A DNA stretch of 64,000 nucleotides from Papilionanthe hookeriana x Papilionanthe teres (GCA_022702705.1 CM040423.1:126842295-126906294); one strand, 5' to 3'; positions 1 through 12,970 are shown, counted from the stretch's first letter. Notes: generated by a model not told the origin, from the letters alone. Numbers and translations: made by a program.

Positions 1-830
1 TAAGGTTTAACTGATTAATTAGACTTAATTAAGGTTAATTCTAATTGGGTTAGGTTTAATTAAACCTAATTTAGGTAAGGTTAAATTGATTAATTAGACA
101 TAATTAAGGTTAAGTTAAATTGGGTTAGGGTTAATGAAACCTAATTTGAGTAAGGTTTAATTGATTAATTAGAAATAATTAGGGTTAAGTCTAATGGGTT
201 TAAGGTTGATTAAACCTAATTTGGGTAAGTTTTAATTTATTAATTAGACTTAATTAGTGTTAAGTCAAATGGGTTTAAGGTTAATTAAACCTAATTTGGC
301 AAAGGTTTTATTGATTAATTAGACTTAATTAGGGTTAAGTCTAATTGGTTTAGGGTTAATTAAACCTAATCTAGCTAAGGTTTAATTGATTAATTAGACT
401 TAATTAGGGTTAATTCTAATGGGTTTAAGGTCAATTAAACTTAATTTGGGTAAGGTTTAATTGATTAATTAGACTTAATTAAGGTTAAGTCTAATTGGTT
501 TAGCATTAATTAAACCTAATTTGAGTAAGGTTTAATTAATTAATTAGACTTAATTAAGATTAAGTCTAATTGGTTTAGGGTTAATTAAACCTAATTGATT
601 AAAGTTTAACTGATTAATTAGACTTAATTAGGGTTATGTCTAACGGGTTTAAGGTTAATTAAACCTAATTTGAGTAAGGTTTAATTTATTAATTAGACTT
701 AATTAAGGTTAAGTCTAATTAATTTAAGGTTAATTAAACCTAATTTGGGTAAGGTTTAATTGATTAATTTGACTTTTTTTAAAAGGGTTAAGTCTAATTG
801 GTTTAAGGTTAATTAAAGTTGATTAAGGTT
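1..830. repeat. 75-bp AT-rich tandem array
   Basis: About eleven copies of a 75-bp unit begin with TAAGGTTTAATTGATTAATT at 1, 76, 151, 226, 301, 376, 451, 526, about 600, 675 and 750. The spacing is exactly 75 bp for most copies. Units contain TTAATTAA-type palindromes and the element GGTTAATTAAACC. The array decays after about 830 and is cut by the window edge on the left. It lies inside the Z LTR. Confidence 0.9.
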
Positions 831-1899
831 GATTAAGCCTAGTATGGTTAAGGCTTAATGGTTAATTAGGTCTAATTGGTTAAACCTAACTCATGTCTTA
901 AGCCTAATGTTATTAAGAATTAAAGGGTAATTAATTTTAATATATGTTTAAACTTAATTAAAATTTGATTTTGTATTATTAAATTTAAAATTTCCTTAAA
1001 TTTGATTTTGTATCAAACCTAATGTAATTAAGGTTTAATTGTTAATTAAGTTTAATATGCCTTTAAACTTAATTAAAATTCGATTTTAGATTAATTAAGT
1101 TTAATATGTCTTTAAACTTAATTAAGATTTAATTTTATCCTAAGCCTAATATAATGAAAGCTAAAGGAGGATTAACTAAGTTTAAGATTTTGTTAAACAT
1201 AGTTAGATTTTAATTTTGTTTTAACCCTAATTTAATTAAGGATTAATGGGATTAATTAGGATTGATATTGGATTAACCCTAATTAAATTTTGATGTGAGT
1301 CCACTAAATGTTTGAACTCAAATTTGACCTAATTCATAGTGGCATGAGTTAAGTGAAATAAATTTTAAATTTTAAAAGTATTTTAGGGTTTTAAATTTAA
1401 AAAAATTTTACCTAATAAGAAAAATGTCATTTTTAAATTTTTAAAGGGTTAGAATCTGTCATAGTAGGGTTTAAATTTGTTCTCCTAATTTTCTAACAAA
1501 TTGTCAATTTGAATTTCCTATTTTTTGATTTTTAGAATTATTATTTAAAATAATTTCCAAATTTCATGAAAATTATAAAAAGTTGGCCTAGAGAATTTTT
1601 CTATTCCTTGAAAAATCAGAAAACATGTCCAAATATGAAGAGATCATTTTGTAAAAATTTCAAAAATATTGGAATTATAATTAATTTAAAAAATTAAATT
1701 ACTCCATAGAGTAATTAATTAATTAAAAATCAAATATAATTCAAAAATTAAAAATTTAAGTCCACATTATTCTCCTTACTATCCTGAGTTCAGGGATATT
1801 TTTTTCAAAATTTTAGGATTTTTGTGGGCAAAGATATGGATTTTTGAAGTTTTTAAGGTTACTCTAGATTTATTTAAATCCAAATTAACCTACAAAAGT

Positions 1900-2065
1900 T
1901 TGGGGGAGAAGCGTGTCCTCGTACGCGTGAAAACGCGTTTAATCCCCTGCAAGAATCCGAACAGCGGATCCTTAGGGAATTAATCACAGCCGTCCTTTTT
2001 ATAAGACAAAAACGCACTGCATCGGTTCGTCTCCCTCCATCTAGTTCAGTACGCTAGCCATCCAT
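1900..2065 (-). other. GC-rich island in LTR Z
   Basis: A short stretch rich in CpG (cgtgtcctcgtacgcgtg and following) interrupts very AT-rich DNA. It sits about 2.6 kb from the LTR start. The comparable islands in A and B lie about 3.0 kb from theirs, so it is probably the positional equivalent, although I do not see clear sequence identity. Confidence 0.45.
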
Positions 2066-4566
2066 GGTTTGGACATAATATCTTGCTTAAATCTCCTTGG
2101 ATTTAAGTGAGATTTTTTTCCTAAAGCTTCATCTAGAACAGACGAAGTCATGCATACAGTAATGATATGATTTTGAAATGGTTTATTTCATAAAGCATCA
2201 AACCTGAACCTAGCCTAGGTCAAGTGAGCCATACTTTGGCCTCAGTAAATGAAATTTTGATTTGAATAGCTCTACACCTTTGTCGCGACCTTAGTAAGCT
2301 TGATCTAGCTTAAATTTGGAGTAAAATTGGGCCTAGGTATAAATTTGTTCAAAGGGTGACTCAGCTTGAGGAGCTGAGTTTGTAAAGTGGTTTAGAGGCT
2401 ATGGGGATGATCGATTTTGAATGGGTTTTTCTTCATAGGGTTCTAGGAAGCTTCAGGGAAGGTCAATTTGAAGTTTTAAGTAACTTCATTTTGAACTCAA
2501 TTTTTGTCATGTTTTGGTGTTTTTGTGCTGGCTAAATTAGGGAGATTGAGTGGGCAAGAGGGGTTGATTTCAGTGGAGCTTCATTGCTTCGGTCCTAAAG
2601 AACATTTTTGTTATTGAGGGTCTGAGGATTTGAGCAGTGTTTTGGGGTTTTCTATTTTTGTATCCTCCTCTTCATCTGCTTGGGTTTGGGTCCTTATATA
2701 GCTATGGGGAGACCAAGGCTAAGCTTGGAGCTCAATTTAGTTCATTTCGGGAAGGTTGTATCAGGCTCATAATGATTTTTGGATGAGCCTTTGAACTGTA
2801 GATGAGAGGAATTGAACTTCTCAAGGGTAAACCATGTGATATTTACCCATTGTTTATCTTGGGTTCATGGCTTGCCCTCTCCTCATTTGTTCTTCAAAAA
2901 GGTGGATATGGCATGCTTATCCTGTTGAATTTACCTCCCCTAGGTAATTCATAAGTTCATTTGATGAACTTAAAGGGAGGATAACACCTTAGCCTTCTTA
3001 CTCACTTCATGCATGGCTTGTCTATGATTGCTTTTAACCATGGTAAGGGATGGGTTTAAGCTTTGTTTTTCATCAATTGGATAATCTATAGTATGGTTGT
3101 TGTGTCACATATGTTGGCTGACCACATTACCTCAGAGGAATGGGTGATTCATGCTTTGAGTTTAAGGGAGAATGACACATAATTCCCTCTCCTTTTTATT
3201 TTCAAATTTGGTATATATGATGTCACCTCATGATGTGGGGATGACATAAGCTAAGGTTTTCTTCATTGGATAGCTTTTAAAGTGAGTGATGACTCATCCA
3301 TGTCATCCATTAAGAATTGGTGAGGGAATTACACCTCTTTTACCCCTCACATGATGAAGGCATAATGAGCAGTAAACGTGGTTATGATGGTGTGTCATGA
3401 ATCATCTAATGGTTTAATTCACGTGTAATAGGTCTTATTGGTTATGTATAACACATTTGAGGTCACCCATGACTCAAAATTTGAAAACCATTTAGGTCAT
3501 GTATGATGTCGTAGGTTAAAATTTCTTTTCATGGCTTTTTGAATATAATTTTATTCTTAATTAATTATGTCATTAATTAAAAATATTGGAAATTATATTA
3601 TTGGGCCAATAAATTAATCAAAATAATTTTAAAATTAATTATTTGATTAATTTATATTATTTTGGTTTAAAATTAGGCATGGTCTTATTTGTGGCTTTTA
3701 ATTATATTCCAATTTTAGTTAATTATGTAATTAATCAAAAATATTGAAAATTATATTATTAGCCAATAAATTAATCAAAATAATTGTGAGATTAATTATT
3801 TGATTAATTTTTATCATTTTTGGTTCAAAATTGGATATTTTGACCAAATTTGATAAATATTAATTAGGGTTAACCATTGTTGACCCAGGTTGACTCAAAT
3901 TAACCTATTTTAGCCCAAATATGACCAATTTTGACATTCTTAACCTTGTCATAATTTGGTTAGTTATGAGGTCCAAAGCTTTTGTCATCAAAGGTTTAAT
4001 TTGATCATATTGACCAATTTTAAGGTTTAGGTTAATCCAATGGTCAATGGTAGTGAATTTTGGATTACATTTTGATCACTTTGACCAATATTAAGTTGAT
4101 TATGTCAATTTCTATTTTTTTAAGTTAATTTTGTAGTCAAAAGGTCACGATTTAGCCATTTTTTACCAAATTTAACATATCTAGGTTAAGGGTTGACCAA
4201 AGTTATCTTAATGGTCATGTGATGTCTTGAATTGATCAAATGAGTCATATTTGACAATTTAGTGTCTTTGTTGACTTGGTGTTCAATGGTTGGTTGTTGG
4301 GTCAAAAATTGATTAATTTGACCAAAATAGACCATTTGGGTCAAAAGTTGACCTGTTGGGTCAGTAGGGTTGGTCACTAGGTTAGAATTGACCAGTTTGA
4401 CATATTTTGACTATTTGGGTCAAAGGTTGACCTGTTAGGTCAGTAGTTGATCAAATCAGGGTTTGTCATTGCTGATTAGGTCATTTAAGAATGTGATTAA
4501 AATTTAGGTTTAAAAGGCCTTATTAAGTTTTTACCCTAGACATTAGGGTTTATTAACTATCATTGA

Positions 4567-4587
4567 GACCTTCACAAAAGTGAGGTC
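4567..4587. other. LTR-terminal inverted repeat (Z)
   Basis: GACCTTCAC and GTGAGGTC flank an AAAA loop three to four bases from the LTR end. This can form a stem with one bulged base. It is the counterpart of the perfect stems at 17938-17958, 21636-21656 and 56416-56436. Confidence 0.6.
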
Positions 4588-4591
4588 AACA

Positions 4592-5390
4592 AAGTGAGAG
4601 ATTTCCTCTTCCTTACTTATCTAAAAGAGAATTGTGTCGCTTGGGGAAGAGTTTGAGATAATTAGTCTTTTCTTTACTTTGTTTGTATGACTTTACTTTT
4701 ATATATATAATCCATATTTTGTCATGTTTTCCTCATGAGTCTTGAGTAGATTTCTTTATCTTCATCCTTTTCATGTGATATGTTGATGTTCTGATATGGA
4801 AATGGTGTGCCAATTTATTATGGAGAAATTGTGATGACATTTTCACTTTGTACTTCATTTATTTTTTGATCTAGCTAATTAAATTGTTAAAACTTGTTAA
4901 GAAACATATGTTCCGAAAGGATTATAAGTTCCACAATAAAATTGAAGGTCACATTCAATGTCCATGAGTGATGACGTAGTTCATGGGAGTTGAGTGCAAA
5001 TAAATAGGGAAATATACTTTGATGGGCGTAGAATCGGAGATTTCAGAGTGACAGTAAATCCTCAATTTGGTCCTAGGGTTTGGAAACCAAAGCCAACATT
5101 AGCCTCCAAGAGAAGGGAAGTGGGAGCTCTGGAGTAAGAGCCAGTATCCTCCTCTCCTAACCACGGATTTAGGGATTGAACTTTGGATTAGCCAATGTTC
5201 TTTATGCGCTTAGAAAAGGGTAAAGAATATGAATGCTCTTATTTGGAACAATACATTTGCATCACTGATCTATGTCACAAAAATCATCATATTATAAATG
5301 GAGAGGACGAAGATTCTTTCTTACAATTGAACTTTGTTATAAATTTAGTCTTGTGTTAGTTTATAAATGGAGAGGACAAAGATTCTTTCT
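4592..5390 (+). mobile_element. Athila-type LTR fragment
   Basis: The part from about 5000 to 5265 resembles, in reverse complement, the nested Athila LTR at 36830-37070. Shared features are the block ending in gggtaaagaatatgaatgctcttatttg, the 'gggagctc' region and the 'gggaaatat' region. This LTR therefore points along the plus strand. It is broken on the left by LTR Z and on the right by the junction with element A. No coding sequence is visible. Confidence 0.65.
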
Positions 5391-5392
5391 TA
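5292..5392. repeat. Direct repeat at element A junction
   Basis: TTATAAATGGAGAGGAC and the following AAGATTCTTTCTTA occur at 5292-5323 and again at 5361-5392, offset by 69 bp. The second copy ends where homology to element A begins. It may record a local duplication during repair of the break that truncated A. Confidence 0.7.
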
Positions 5393-6260
5393 TTAGAATG
5401 GATTGGGATCAGGGTCATAGTATGCACATAGTGGTTAATCTTCTCGTACATTGATTTATATTCTTCATTCTTTTCATCTTCAAGAGAAATCTTGAATTGT
5501 GGTTCCTTTTGACTTATTGTCGTTGCTTCTTTCTCAATTTCTTCTTCTTCTTCTTCAGAATTGTTCTCCCAATCAACATCGATGACCGGTTTCTTCCGTC
5601 TAACTGTTCTAACGTTTCTTCCATGTCCTAGTCCCCGGCCTCGACCTCGGGTGAGAGTTCTGGAGAAACCTTCACCATCTCGCCGTAAGGGAGTGGTGAG
5701 TAACTGTTTGACTAGAACTTCAGGTTCTTCATCTTCTCAAATTTCTTTTGCTTCATTTGGTATGATATTTCTGGAAAAGATTGTTTTCTTCAGAAGCACG
5801 TAGTGGGCCGCATCTTCATGAATTCCAATTTCATGCACGGAGAACGGTTGTAAATCACCTTTGATGCACTGTTCCCCTCCTTCGTAATACTTTATGCACT
5901 GGTGCAGAGATGACGGTACCATTCGATTTTTATGGATCCATGGCCAACCCAGTAGAGGGTTGAACGATGTCTCAGAATCAATTATGTGGAATTTTGCAGT
6001 TGTCTTTGCTAAATCACGGGTCTTCATTAGTAGTGTTATCGATCCAAGAGCTCTTTCTCCTTTTTTATTGAAGCCTCTTAATAACATCTTGTCTGCTTCA
6101 AGCTCGCGAGAATCAATTTTCAAATATGCTAGCATTTGAAGATTCATTATGTTGATTGATGCTCCCGAATCAACCAACACTCTGGAGAGCGTAAACTTTC
6201 CAATAGTGACTGAAATTTATAACGGTCAGCAGTGATCAGCTGTTCCCAGTAATAGATCAT
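5391..6260 (-). pseudogene. Aspartic protease and C-terminal extension, element A
   Basis: A retroviral-type pepsin-fold protease that would cleave the Gag-Pol polyprotein. The catalytic motif DSGASINIM is at 6160-6171 (D-S-G-A), followed by the conserved region ending in the LLGWPWIH segment. A stop interrupts the frame at 5737. Reading on in the same frame, a highly charged tail carries an RG-rich stretch (GRGRG) and an acidic Glu run before homology ends at 5391. The corresponding protease in B has DPG instead of DSG, so A preserves the functional form. Without RT and integrase this copy is dead. Confidence 0.8.
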
Positions 6261-6297
6261 TGTCCGTGAAGAGAACACCTCGCTGTTCTTTTTACTA

Positions 6298-8692
6298 TCA
6301 AACCTCGTCGAAGGAATCACCGGACATTTGAGCTAAACAAATCTCTAGATCAAGTAAAGCCTTGATCAGAGCCTCCCTCATCTCCTTTGACAGGATCAGA
6401 GCGTCGTATATGCTTAGTTTGGCTGGTAGCTTCCTAAGATGGGCTAGCACGTTGTAGTCCACTTTATTACCATGTTCCACGGTTTCTTCCCGAATGGGTA
6501 ATTCCTCTGCTGGGGTTGACTCTTCCTGAGCAACCACCTGCTGTCCTTTATCCTTTAGACCCATTCTCGGAGGTAGAACTTTTCCGCTTCTTAAATTAAC
6601 TTCAGTAATCTCTTCTGAATTTGGTGTTAGATCTGTCGGTGTCTCCTTTTGAATCTAGACGACTGGTTCTTCTGGAGTTGCTTCGGGATCTGATAGTTCT
6701 AATTCTATCTTGATCGGAGCTCCTCGGAATTCACAAATGGAATCATTGCTTGTCTAGCTTTCGTAGCCTCCTTTGTGAACATCTTCTTCGTCCTGGTCAT
6801 CGAGGTTGTGTATGATTTGACAATCGTTATTTGTATTGGAATCAAGATCTAGATTAAGCCGGTTGTCGCTAGTTACGTAATCGTTAGAAACAGTCAAAAC
6901 GTAGCCAACACCATAACCCTTATCATTATAAGATCCCACCGAGGCGAGCAGATAATCGTACAGAGTCAGAGGTTCGAGGGATTTCTCCCCCGAATCGGAA
7001 ACAACCATCCTAGGATAAGCAGCCCCTAGTCTACCCTTTGGAGTCTCATTCTTCTTCTCTTCTACGATCTTCTCTTTCTTCTAGGGTGGTTCTTCGATTG
7101 AAAGCGATAGTTCCAACTTGGCAGGTTTCAAACTCTGAGTCGAAGCGCGCACCGAAGCGGTCTAGATATGATCCAAGATTTTCTTCGATGATTTTGTCCA
7201 AACAGTACTCCATCAATCATTAGTCGTGTACGGGTCTATCGGAACAATGGGATCCGTTGAAATAACATTGACGGAACCTCCTTTCTGGGGTTCCTTCATG
7301 TATTCCTTTGGGATCGTTATGTTCCCTTTTCGGAGATTGTCATCAAGCCAGCTCTTGAAAGTGATGCAATCCTCTATCTTGTGCCCGAGCATCTGGTGGT
7401 AAGGGCAATAGTTTGGATGATCTTTCTTATTGACTTCCTCCGGCCTCTTGGGCTCTGGTAGCTGAAAATCTTGTGTCTTCATTAAACTGCGGAACATCTT
7501 TGCTACTGCTTCAGTTTTGAATGGATATTCTCTATTTAGAAGTTATCTTAAGGTATGCGATGAACGAGGTGGTTGTTCATAATGCTGAGGTGACGGATAG
7601 CTCGGACGAGGTTGGTGATAGCCCCGCTGAGGTTGTTGATAGATCTGTGGTGGTTGTTGGTAGTTTGTTGCGGTGGTTGATAACTGGGCTGTGGTCGTTC
7701 TGGCGGTATCTGCATTGGCTGCTTGCCCTTATCTACTGCCGCGACAATTTCGGATTTCTTTTCAAATGTCTTCACAATTTTCTGCTTATCGGTCTTGTCT
7801 ACAAAACTTAACTACTTTGCCTCCTCTTGCAAGATCCCGACCTTGCTAAGCAACTTCTTGAAAGTCTTGATTTTAAATCCTTTAAGGAGAAGTGCTATCG
7901 GGTCATGGATACTTTTAAGTAAGATACCGACTGTATGTTGTTCTTGTAGCTGTGGCTCACATTTCATGCTTAAGTTTCTCCATCTATGTATGTAATCCAC
8001 TAAAGTCTCGTTCAATTTCTGTTGCTCCACCACTAGATCACCGATAGTGATGTGGTGCTAAGCCCCGACAAACCACTTAACGAAGAGATTCTCTAGTTAT
8101 AAGAAGGTCTTTACTGAACCATTCGACAATTCTGTGTACCAGTCGAAGTCAATCCCTAATAAACTACTGACAAACTGTCGGAAGAGTAAAGCGTCACTCC
8201 CACCAGCATTGCAACAACTAGCACGAAAATGTGCAACGTGCTGTCGAGGGTTTCCGGTACTATCAAAAGTCTTGAACAGAGGTGGTACGAAGCCTTTTGT
8301 GTATTGGACCGCATCAAATTCTTCGGGGAAGGTCTACCCATCTTAATAGATGTTCCTTTCTTAGATTGTGCTAAGGCCTCTCGCACCTGCTGTTCTTCCA
8401 TGTTTTTGATGTACTTTTCTGGAATCATGCTTTGTGCAGGATCTTTCTTTGGTTGTTCATCTCCATTGATGGATGTGATCTCTTTTCCTCCATCTTCAAT
8501 ATGGATAATTTATGGGGGTGTCTCTTTCTGAGGCTGAACCTGACTCTGGAGAGTGGCTAAAGCAGCAGCCATCTCTTCCATCCTCTTTGTCATCTGGGAA
8601 ATTGTATCATCCTTCTCTTGAAGTCGTGCTCTCATCACTTCTGGCTCATCTCTTTCCGCAGCTGCCAGAGCACCTTGCGAAGCTGACGATGC
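6298..8692 (-). pseudogene. Gag, element A
   Basis: The structural protein of the element, broken into several frames. In the sense direction it starts with an Ala/Glu-rich region predicted to form a coiled coil (about 8690-8520, residues such as MTKRMEEMAAALATLQ). A retrotransposon-gag domain follows (about 8330-7990, with FDWYTELSNGSVKTF). Next come a Gln/Pro-rich linker (about 7750-7560, frameshifted) and a zinc knuckle YCPYHQMLGHKIEDC (about 7400). The knuckle is of the form CX2HX4HX4C, so the second Cys is replaced by His. An acidic tail runs to the start of the protease. Compared with B, A keeps about 530 bp covering the coiled coil and N-terminal gag domain. Confidence 0.75.
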
Positions 8693-9948
8693 TCACGTCT
8701 CAACCATGTTGATTTCACCATACTCGTCATCCATAAATTCTGATGAATCAACTTTATCTTCTAGTTTTTTTTTTCTTTCTTTTGCTAACCGTCGGATGTC
8801 GGTCCTTAACTTGTCCATGGCATCTTCTAGTGGCCTTTTCAGCATGGTCTCACAGTTGTTACGTGACGGTTGTTGAACGTCCTTTCTAGTAGTCCCCTTT
8901 ATTGCAGTAGCACTTTCTTCTGATTCAAGTCTCCTGACGAGACTTTTCTTCTCATGACATTGTTTTGGGCTTAGCTCGCCAGTTATAGGTCGCCATACCA
9001 TCCTTCTTGCAGCCGGAAGCCTAGGACCGGATGGTCTGTCGGCTATATGCTGGAAGGTGGTATCCTCCCCAATTGGCAGACCCGATACAACAACGGGTGA
9101 ACTGGCTTTTATCTTCTTCTTTGATTTCTCTGTGGCAGCAATAGGCTCTATTCGCGGTCCGAGGCGGGATTTAGCTGGCACCTGTCCCATCCTTCTTAAG
9201 ATTTCTGACACAGGGCATCTTTCTTTCTTTGCCAATCTTTCTATCATAGCTTGCAGTCGAGCAAATGGTGTAGTCTTATCCCTTTTCCTTTTGTAATTGC
9301 TGTAGTACGCAGGTCACGGTAATGCAGCGGCGATCCTTTGGACATCCTCTTCATCTGATGCGGCAGAGAGAGGGTGAAACCTGCTCCCTTCCAACAGAAG
9401 TGTATACTCAGGCAGTTCAGGGATCTCTTCCAAGAAAGTAATTTCAGCGGCTTTGGCCTTCTCAACCCGGGCTATCTTTCTGCTTCTATTTTTTCTTTGA
9501 GTTCGAGTTAGGGGTGCAACTCTCGAACTGGACCCAATTTCGAAAATAGACGGTATCGCAGCAAAATCTGTACTCTCCACAGTGACAGGCTCATCACAGA
9601 CTTGGATTTCCTTCCCCTTCAGTTTGGCAGAAGTTGGGGTAGGACCAGAGATGACTAGACCGGTGGGGGTAGAGACAACAGTCCTTTTATGAACAGTAGT
9701 ACTACTTTCAGCTGGAACCCTTTGTAGGGGGGGAATTCTTGAGTTGATTTCAAGTTGAACTCAATCAAGGGTTTCTTAATTTCTGACACTTTGTCCATTA
9801 GTGTGAAAAGAGTGACGTCAGCGAACTTGATATTTGTATTGCCAAATCCTTGTCCGAAACGGATGATCCCATTGTCAGGCAGCTCATCCTTGTAGACAGC
9901 CAAGTCCAGTCCGTTGGTGAAGGAGAAGATTAACTTCGGGGCAGTCAT
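8693..9948 (-). pseudogene. ORF1 / gag N-terminal region, element A
   Basis: The start ATG at 9948 begins MTAPKLIFSFTNGLDLAVYK. A hydrophobic, low-charge N-terminal block of about 45 residues is followed by a basic block APLTRTQRKNRSRKIAR (about 9510-9460) and later a region IERLAKKERCPVSEILRR (about 9240). The frames shift at about 9655, 9580 and 9314. Its counterpart in B starts at 29600. I do not recognise a known domain. Ogre-type elements are known to carry an extra ORF upstream of gag, and this fits that position. The two blocks named here recur in the third ORF of element B (52061 onward). Confidence 0.75.
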
Positions 9949-10473
9949 TTTGTACAGTGCAGATTCTGAATGTCAGTCCCGAATTATACTTCCTTTCGTC
10001 GTAAAGTTTAGGACAAAAAAGAAAGAGTTCGAACACATTTTCGTTTATCTTAGTGTATTTGTGATTTTTAAATGAGATTATTTATTAGAAGGTTGTTTAT
10101 TAGCGGGTTCGTTTGTTAGAAACAAAACGATTAAAGGAAAAAGGTTATAGAAAAGGTAAAGGGCCCGATTTAGAATTGGAAAGGAAGAGAAAGTCTTATG
10201 CAAGACTTCTCAGCTCGAAGGACCGCTCCTAAACTAACACCTATTGGGGGTCCACCCCACCTCAGAAAAGAGGTAAAAGGATCTCGAAACCTCTCCATTT
10301 AGGGGTGTCTAAACAGTGGCCCCTAAATCCGAGAGGAGTTGGCTATACTCATTCAAGACAGAAATGAACGAGGTATTCCAATGGAAGAATGGTAGTTTGC
10401 TCCACTAGGGACATGGATACACTACCGATTTATGAAAGCAAAACCATCTGATCAAAATGGAGAGAGGAACTAT
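9949..10473 (-). other. Leader of element A
   Basis: A non-coding leader between the PBS and the ORF1 ATG, clearly similar to 29082-29599 of B. At 10237-10254 it carries ACACCTATTGGGGGTCCA on the plus strand. In element sense this is TGGACCCCCAATAGGTGT, the same 18-mer as in the leader of B. Confidence 0.8.
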
Positions 10474-10491
10474 TCCCCAGCGGAGTCGCCA
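10474..10491 (-). other. Primer-binding site, element A
   Basis: In element sense this reads TGGCGACTCCGCTGGGGA, five bases after the LTR end. It is identical to the PBS of B. The TGG start matches a tRNA 3' CCA end. This sequence type is reported for Ogre elements as complementary to tRNA-Arg (recalled, not checked). Confidence 0.85.
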
Positions 10492-12739
10492 GAAATTGTA
10501 CGGCTTATTTTTGGGTTATGTGTTTTATTTTGAAAAGGGGTTTGTTGGTGAATTTTAAATTTTAAATTTAATTTAAATATATATATAGTCTTAGAAAGAA
10601 ACATTTGATTTTGAAAATAACTTTAAGTTTGAAAATTTTAAGATGTGAAATCAAACCGATCTCACATCGTGAATAGTTTATATAAACGAGCACCGCATCA
10701 CAAACAGTATATCTATTCTGAAGAATAGACACACTGCTTGATGAAGGAGCTCGATTAAATAAACTAGAAGATTTGTGACATCCGTTTGGTCTGCGAACCA
10801 ATTTTATAAGCCGACAAGTTCCCCTTCTTAATATAAAGGAATTAAGCAGAGTTTATATTACCTGGGTTCTTAAAGTTCCCTATAAGGGCAAGCCCCTATA
10901 GTTAATTACATCCTAAATGACATGAATCATTTAAGAAAACTCTCGATAATGATCAGTGGTTTTGCTCTCAAGAATTTCAAAGTTTAAGGTTTTCAAAGGA
11001 TTGAATTTTGGAATTTCAATAGGGACTGGATCAAATTTAGGACAATTTATTTTAGGAATTTAAAGGAAGAGAAGTAGGAGAAGTTGAGGATCCAAGAAGA
11101 ATTTTGGAAACTTCCCAAACTATCCTATTATTTGGGTTCGAGTTTAAGAAAATTATTTAATGTTGCAATCCTGCCAATTTTAATTAATTAGGACTTATGT
11201 TTGTATGACATAATCACACAAATGGCCTCGAACATGTGAGGGTTTATGTCGTATCAAACGACTACCTCAGAGTCCTAAGACCTGTTAGGGCTTAATTAGC
11301 ATAACATGATTATATAAATACCTAACGAAAATTTGAGGATTTATGTTGCACTAAGCAAACTACCTCGAAATCCTATGGCTTTGTTGTTTAAAACTAGGAA
11401 AAAGTTTTGCTGAAGTAGATTCAAGTTTTGCTGATGACGATGGTCGTGCTGCCCACCATGCTCCAAGCTCCTTGTTGTTGCAGAGGTTTAGTTTTAGAAG
11501 GTGAAAATTAGAGGATGAGAAAAGTTTCTTGGCTTAGAGAAAATCTTAAAATCCAAGTGTTTTTAATGTTTTAATTAAAACAAATCTTAAAGTTGACTAT
11601 AACAACATCGGTTAAGATCCAACGGTTCCATCATTCCGGCATCGTTATTTTTATCGGATTCACTTAGTCTAGATGAATTTGCTAAACTCAGCTGAATGAG
11701 TTCCACACTTTCATTTAGACCGTGTGAAATCCCGTTACCAACACGTAGGTTACATCATCTGAGGTATTCTCGATCGTCCAATGTGATATTTTAATTTAGT
11801 TGTAATTGCAGTTTTGTTGTTTTGTTTGTGATTAAATTTTGAGTTCTTTTATATTTTGGAATGTTGTGGCGGTGAATTTTATCTTGTGATGACTTTTAAT
11901 TTAGTTTTGGTTTCAGTTTTTTGGTTATCCTATAGGTTTTGGTTTTCATGCAACAGTTGTTTTACCATGCAAGAAAATTAAAATGCAGCACATGTAGGTA
12001 AATTGCAACAAAGTAAAAGATTACCTGGAGGGTCTTCCAGTCATCCCAAGCTACACTTAAAACACATGTTAGAGCATTTAAACATATTTTTGCAAGAAAT
12101 ACCTAGGTAAAGCTAAGGGAAAGGGTTTTGGTTATCTACCAGAATCCTAATCCTATTGCTAGTCATTTCCTATGACGTCTAGGTTGTTGGTTTGGTTTAA
12201 GGATGATTTTCTTCACCAAAGAACAATTAAGTTCAATTATTCTTCTAAAACACCCCATCGTATCGAGGTAGTGTTTAAGACGAATCTTAAACATATTTTC
12301 AATACTTCTGGGATTATTTTGAGTTCAAATGAATTTTATTGTATTGTATTGGTGAATTAATCATCAAAAGATATTAATTTTGTTTTGTTTCTTGCTCAGT
12401 GAACTTAGGACAGTTGAATATCTTATGTGTGAAGTGACACTTCACTTGACGCTTCATTTAAGAGTTACAACAATAAAAGCCTTTTAAGGGCAAAGTAATA
12501 AATATTTTAATGATTTAATTTGATTTGATTTAAATATAAAAATTAATTAATGATTATTAAGTTTGGAATAGAGTTCGAATTATTTTAGATTTAATTTAAA
12601 TCATTACACTTTAAGTGATATTATATTTCAGAGTAACTTTTTATGTTTTAGATTTACTTATATTGAAAAAGGTGTTGAAATCTTTCATATGTTTTGATTT
12701 AACTCTTAATGTTTTCATTTAGGTTTGTTGTTAAGTGAT

Positions 12740-12970
12740 GTTAATTTAATTTAATTTACTTTAATTTAATTTAATTTAATTTAATTTAATTTAATTTTAA
12801 TTTTAATTTAATTTTAATTTTTAATTTTAACTTTATTTTAATTTAATTTAATTTTAGTTTCAATATTTTAAATTTAATTTAATTTAATTGTTAAGGTGTT
12901 AATTTAATTTAATTTAAACTTTGACTTGACTTAATTTAATTTAATTTACTTTAACTCCAAGATTTTAAAT
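12740..12970. repeat. TTAAT pentamer tract in LTR A
   Basis: An irregular run of TTAATTTAATTTAAT, simple-sequence expansion of the pentamer. It lies at the same LTR position as 26630-26895 and 61135-61390, so it is an inherited feature of the LTR family whose length varies. Confidence 0.85.

Larger units (their letters stand above)
1..4591 (-). mobile_element. Tat/Ogre-type LTR, partial (element Z)
   Basis: This is an AT-rich non-coding block whose right edge at 4591 is the reverse complement of TGTTGACCTCAC. That is the same terminus as the LTRs of elements A and B (TGTTGACCTCAT), so an LTR starts at 4591 on the minus strand and runs left out of the window. As in A and B, a short GC-rich island lies about 2.6 kb inside it and AT-rich tandem repeats lie deeper. 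The sequence is otherwise clearly diverged from A and B, so this is a related subfamily. Whether it is a solo LTR or part of a whole element cannot be told. The flank AAGTG at 4592-4596 is the possible target duplication. I see no gene. Confidence 0.7.

Noticed and set aside
1..830. Telomere-like TTTAGGG/TTAGGG-looking repeats
   Set aside because: The repeating unit is 75 bp and the TTAGGG-like pieces are not in a regular 6-7 bp array.
5894..6139. Plus-strand ORFs over element A (5561-5803, 5894-6139, 8229-8531 and others)
   Set aside because: They are antisense shadows of the minus-strand gag and protease.
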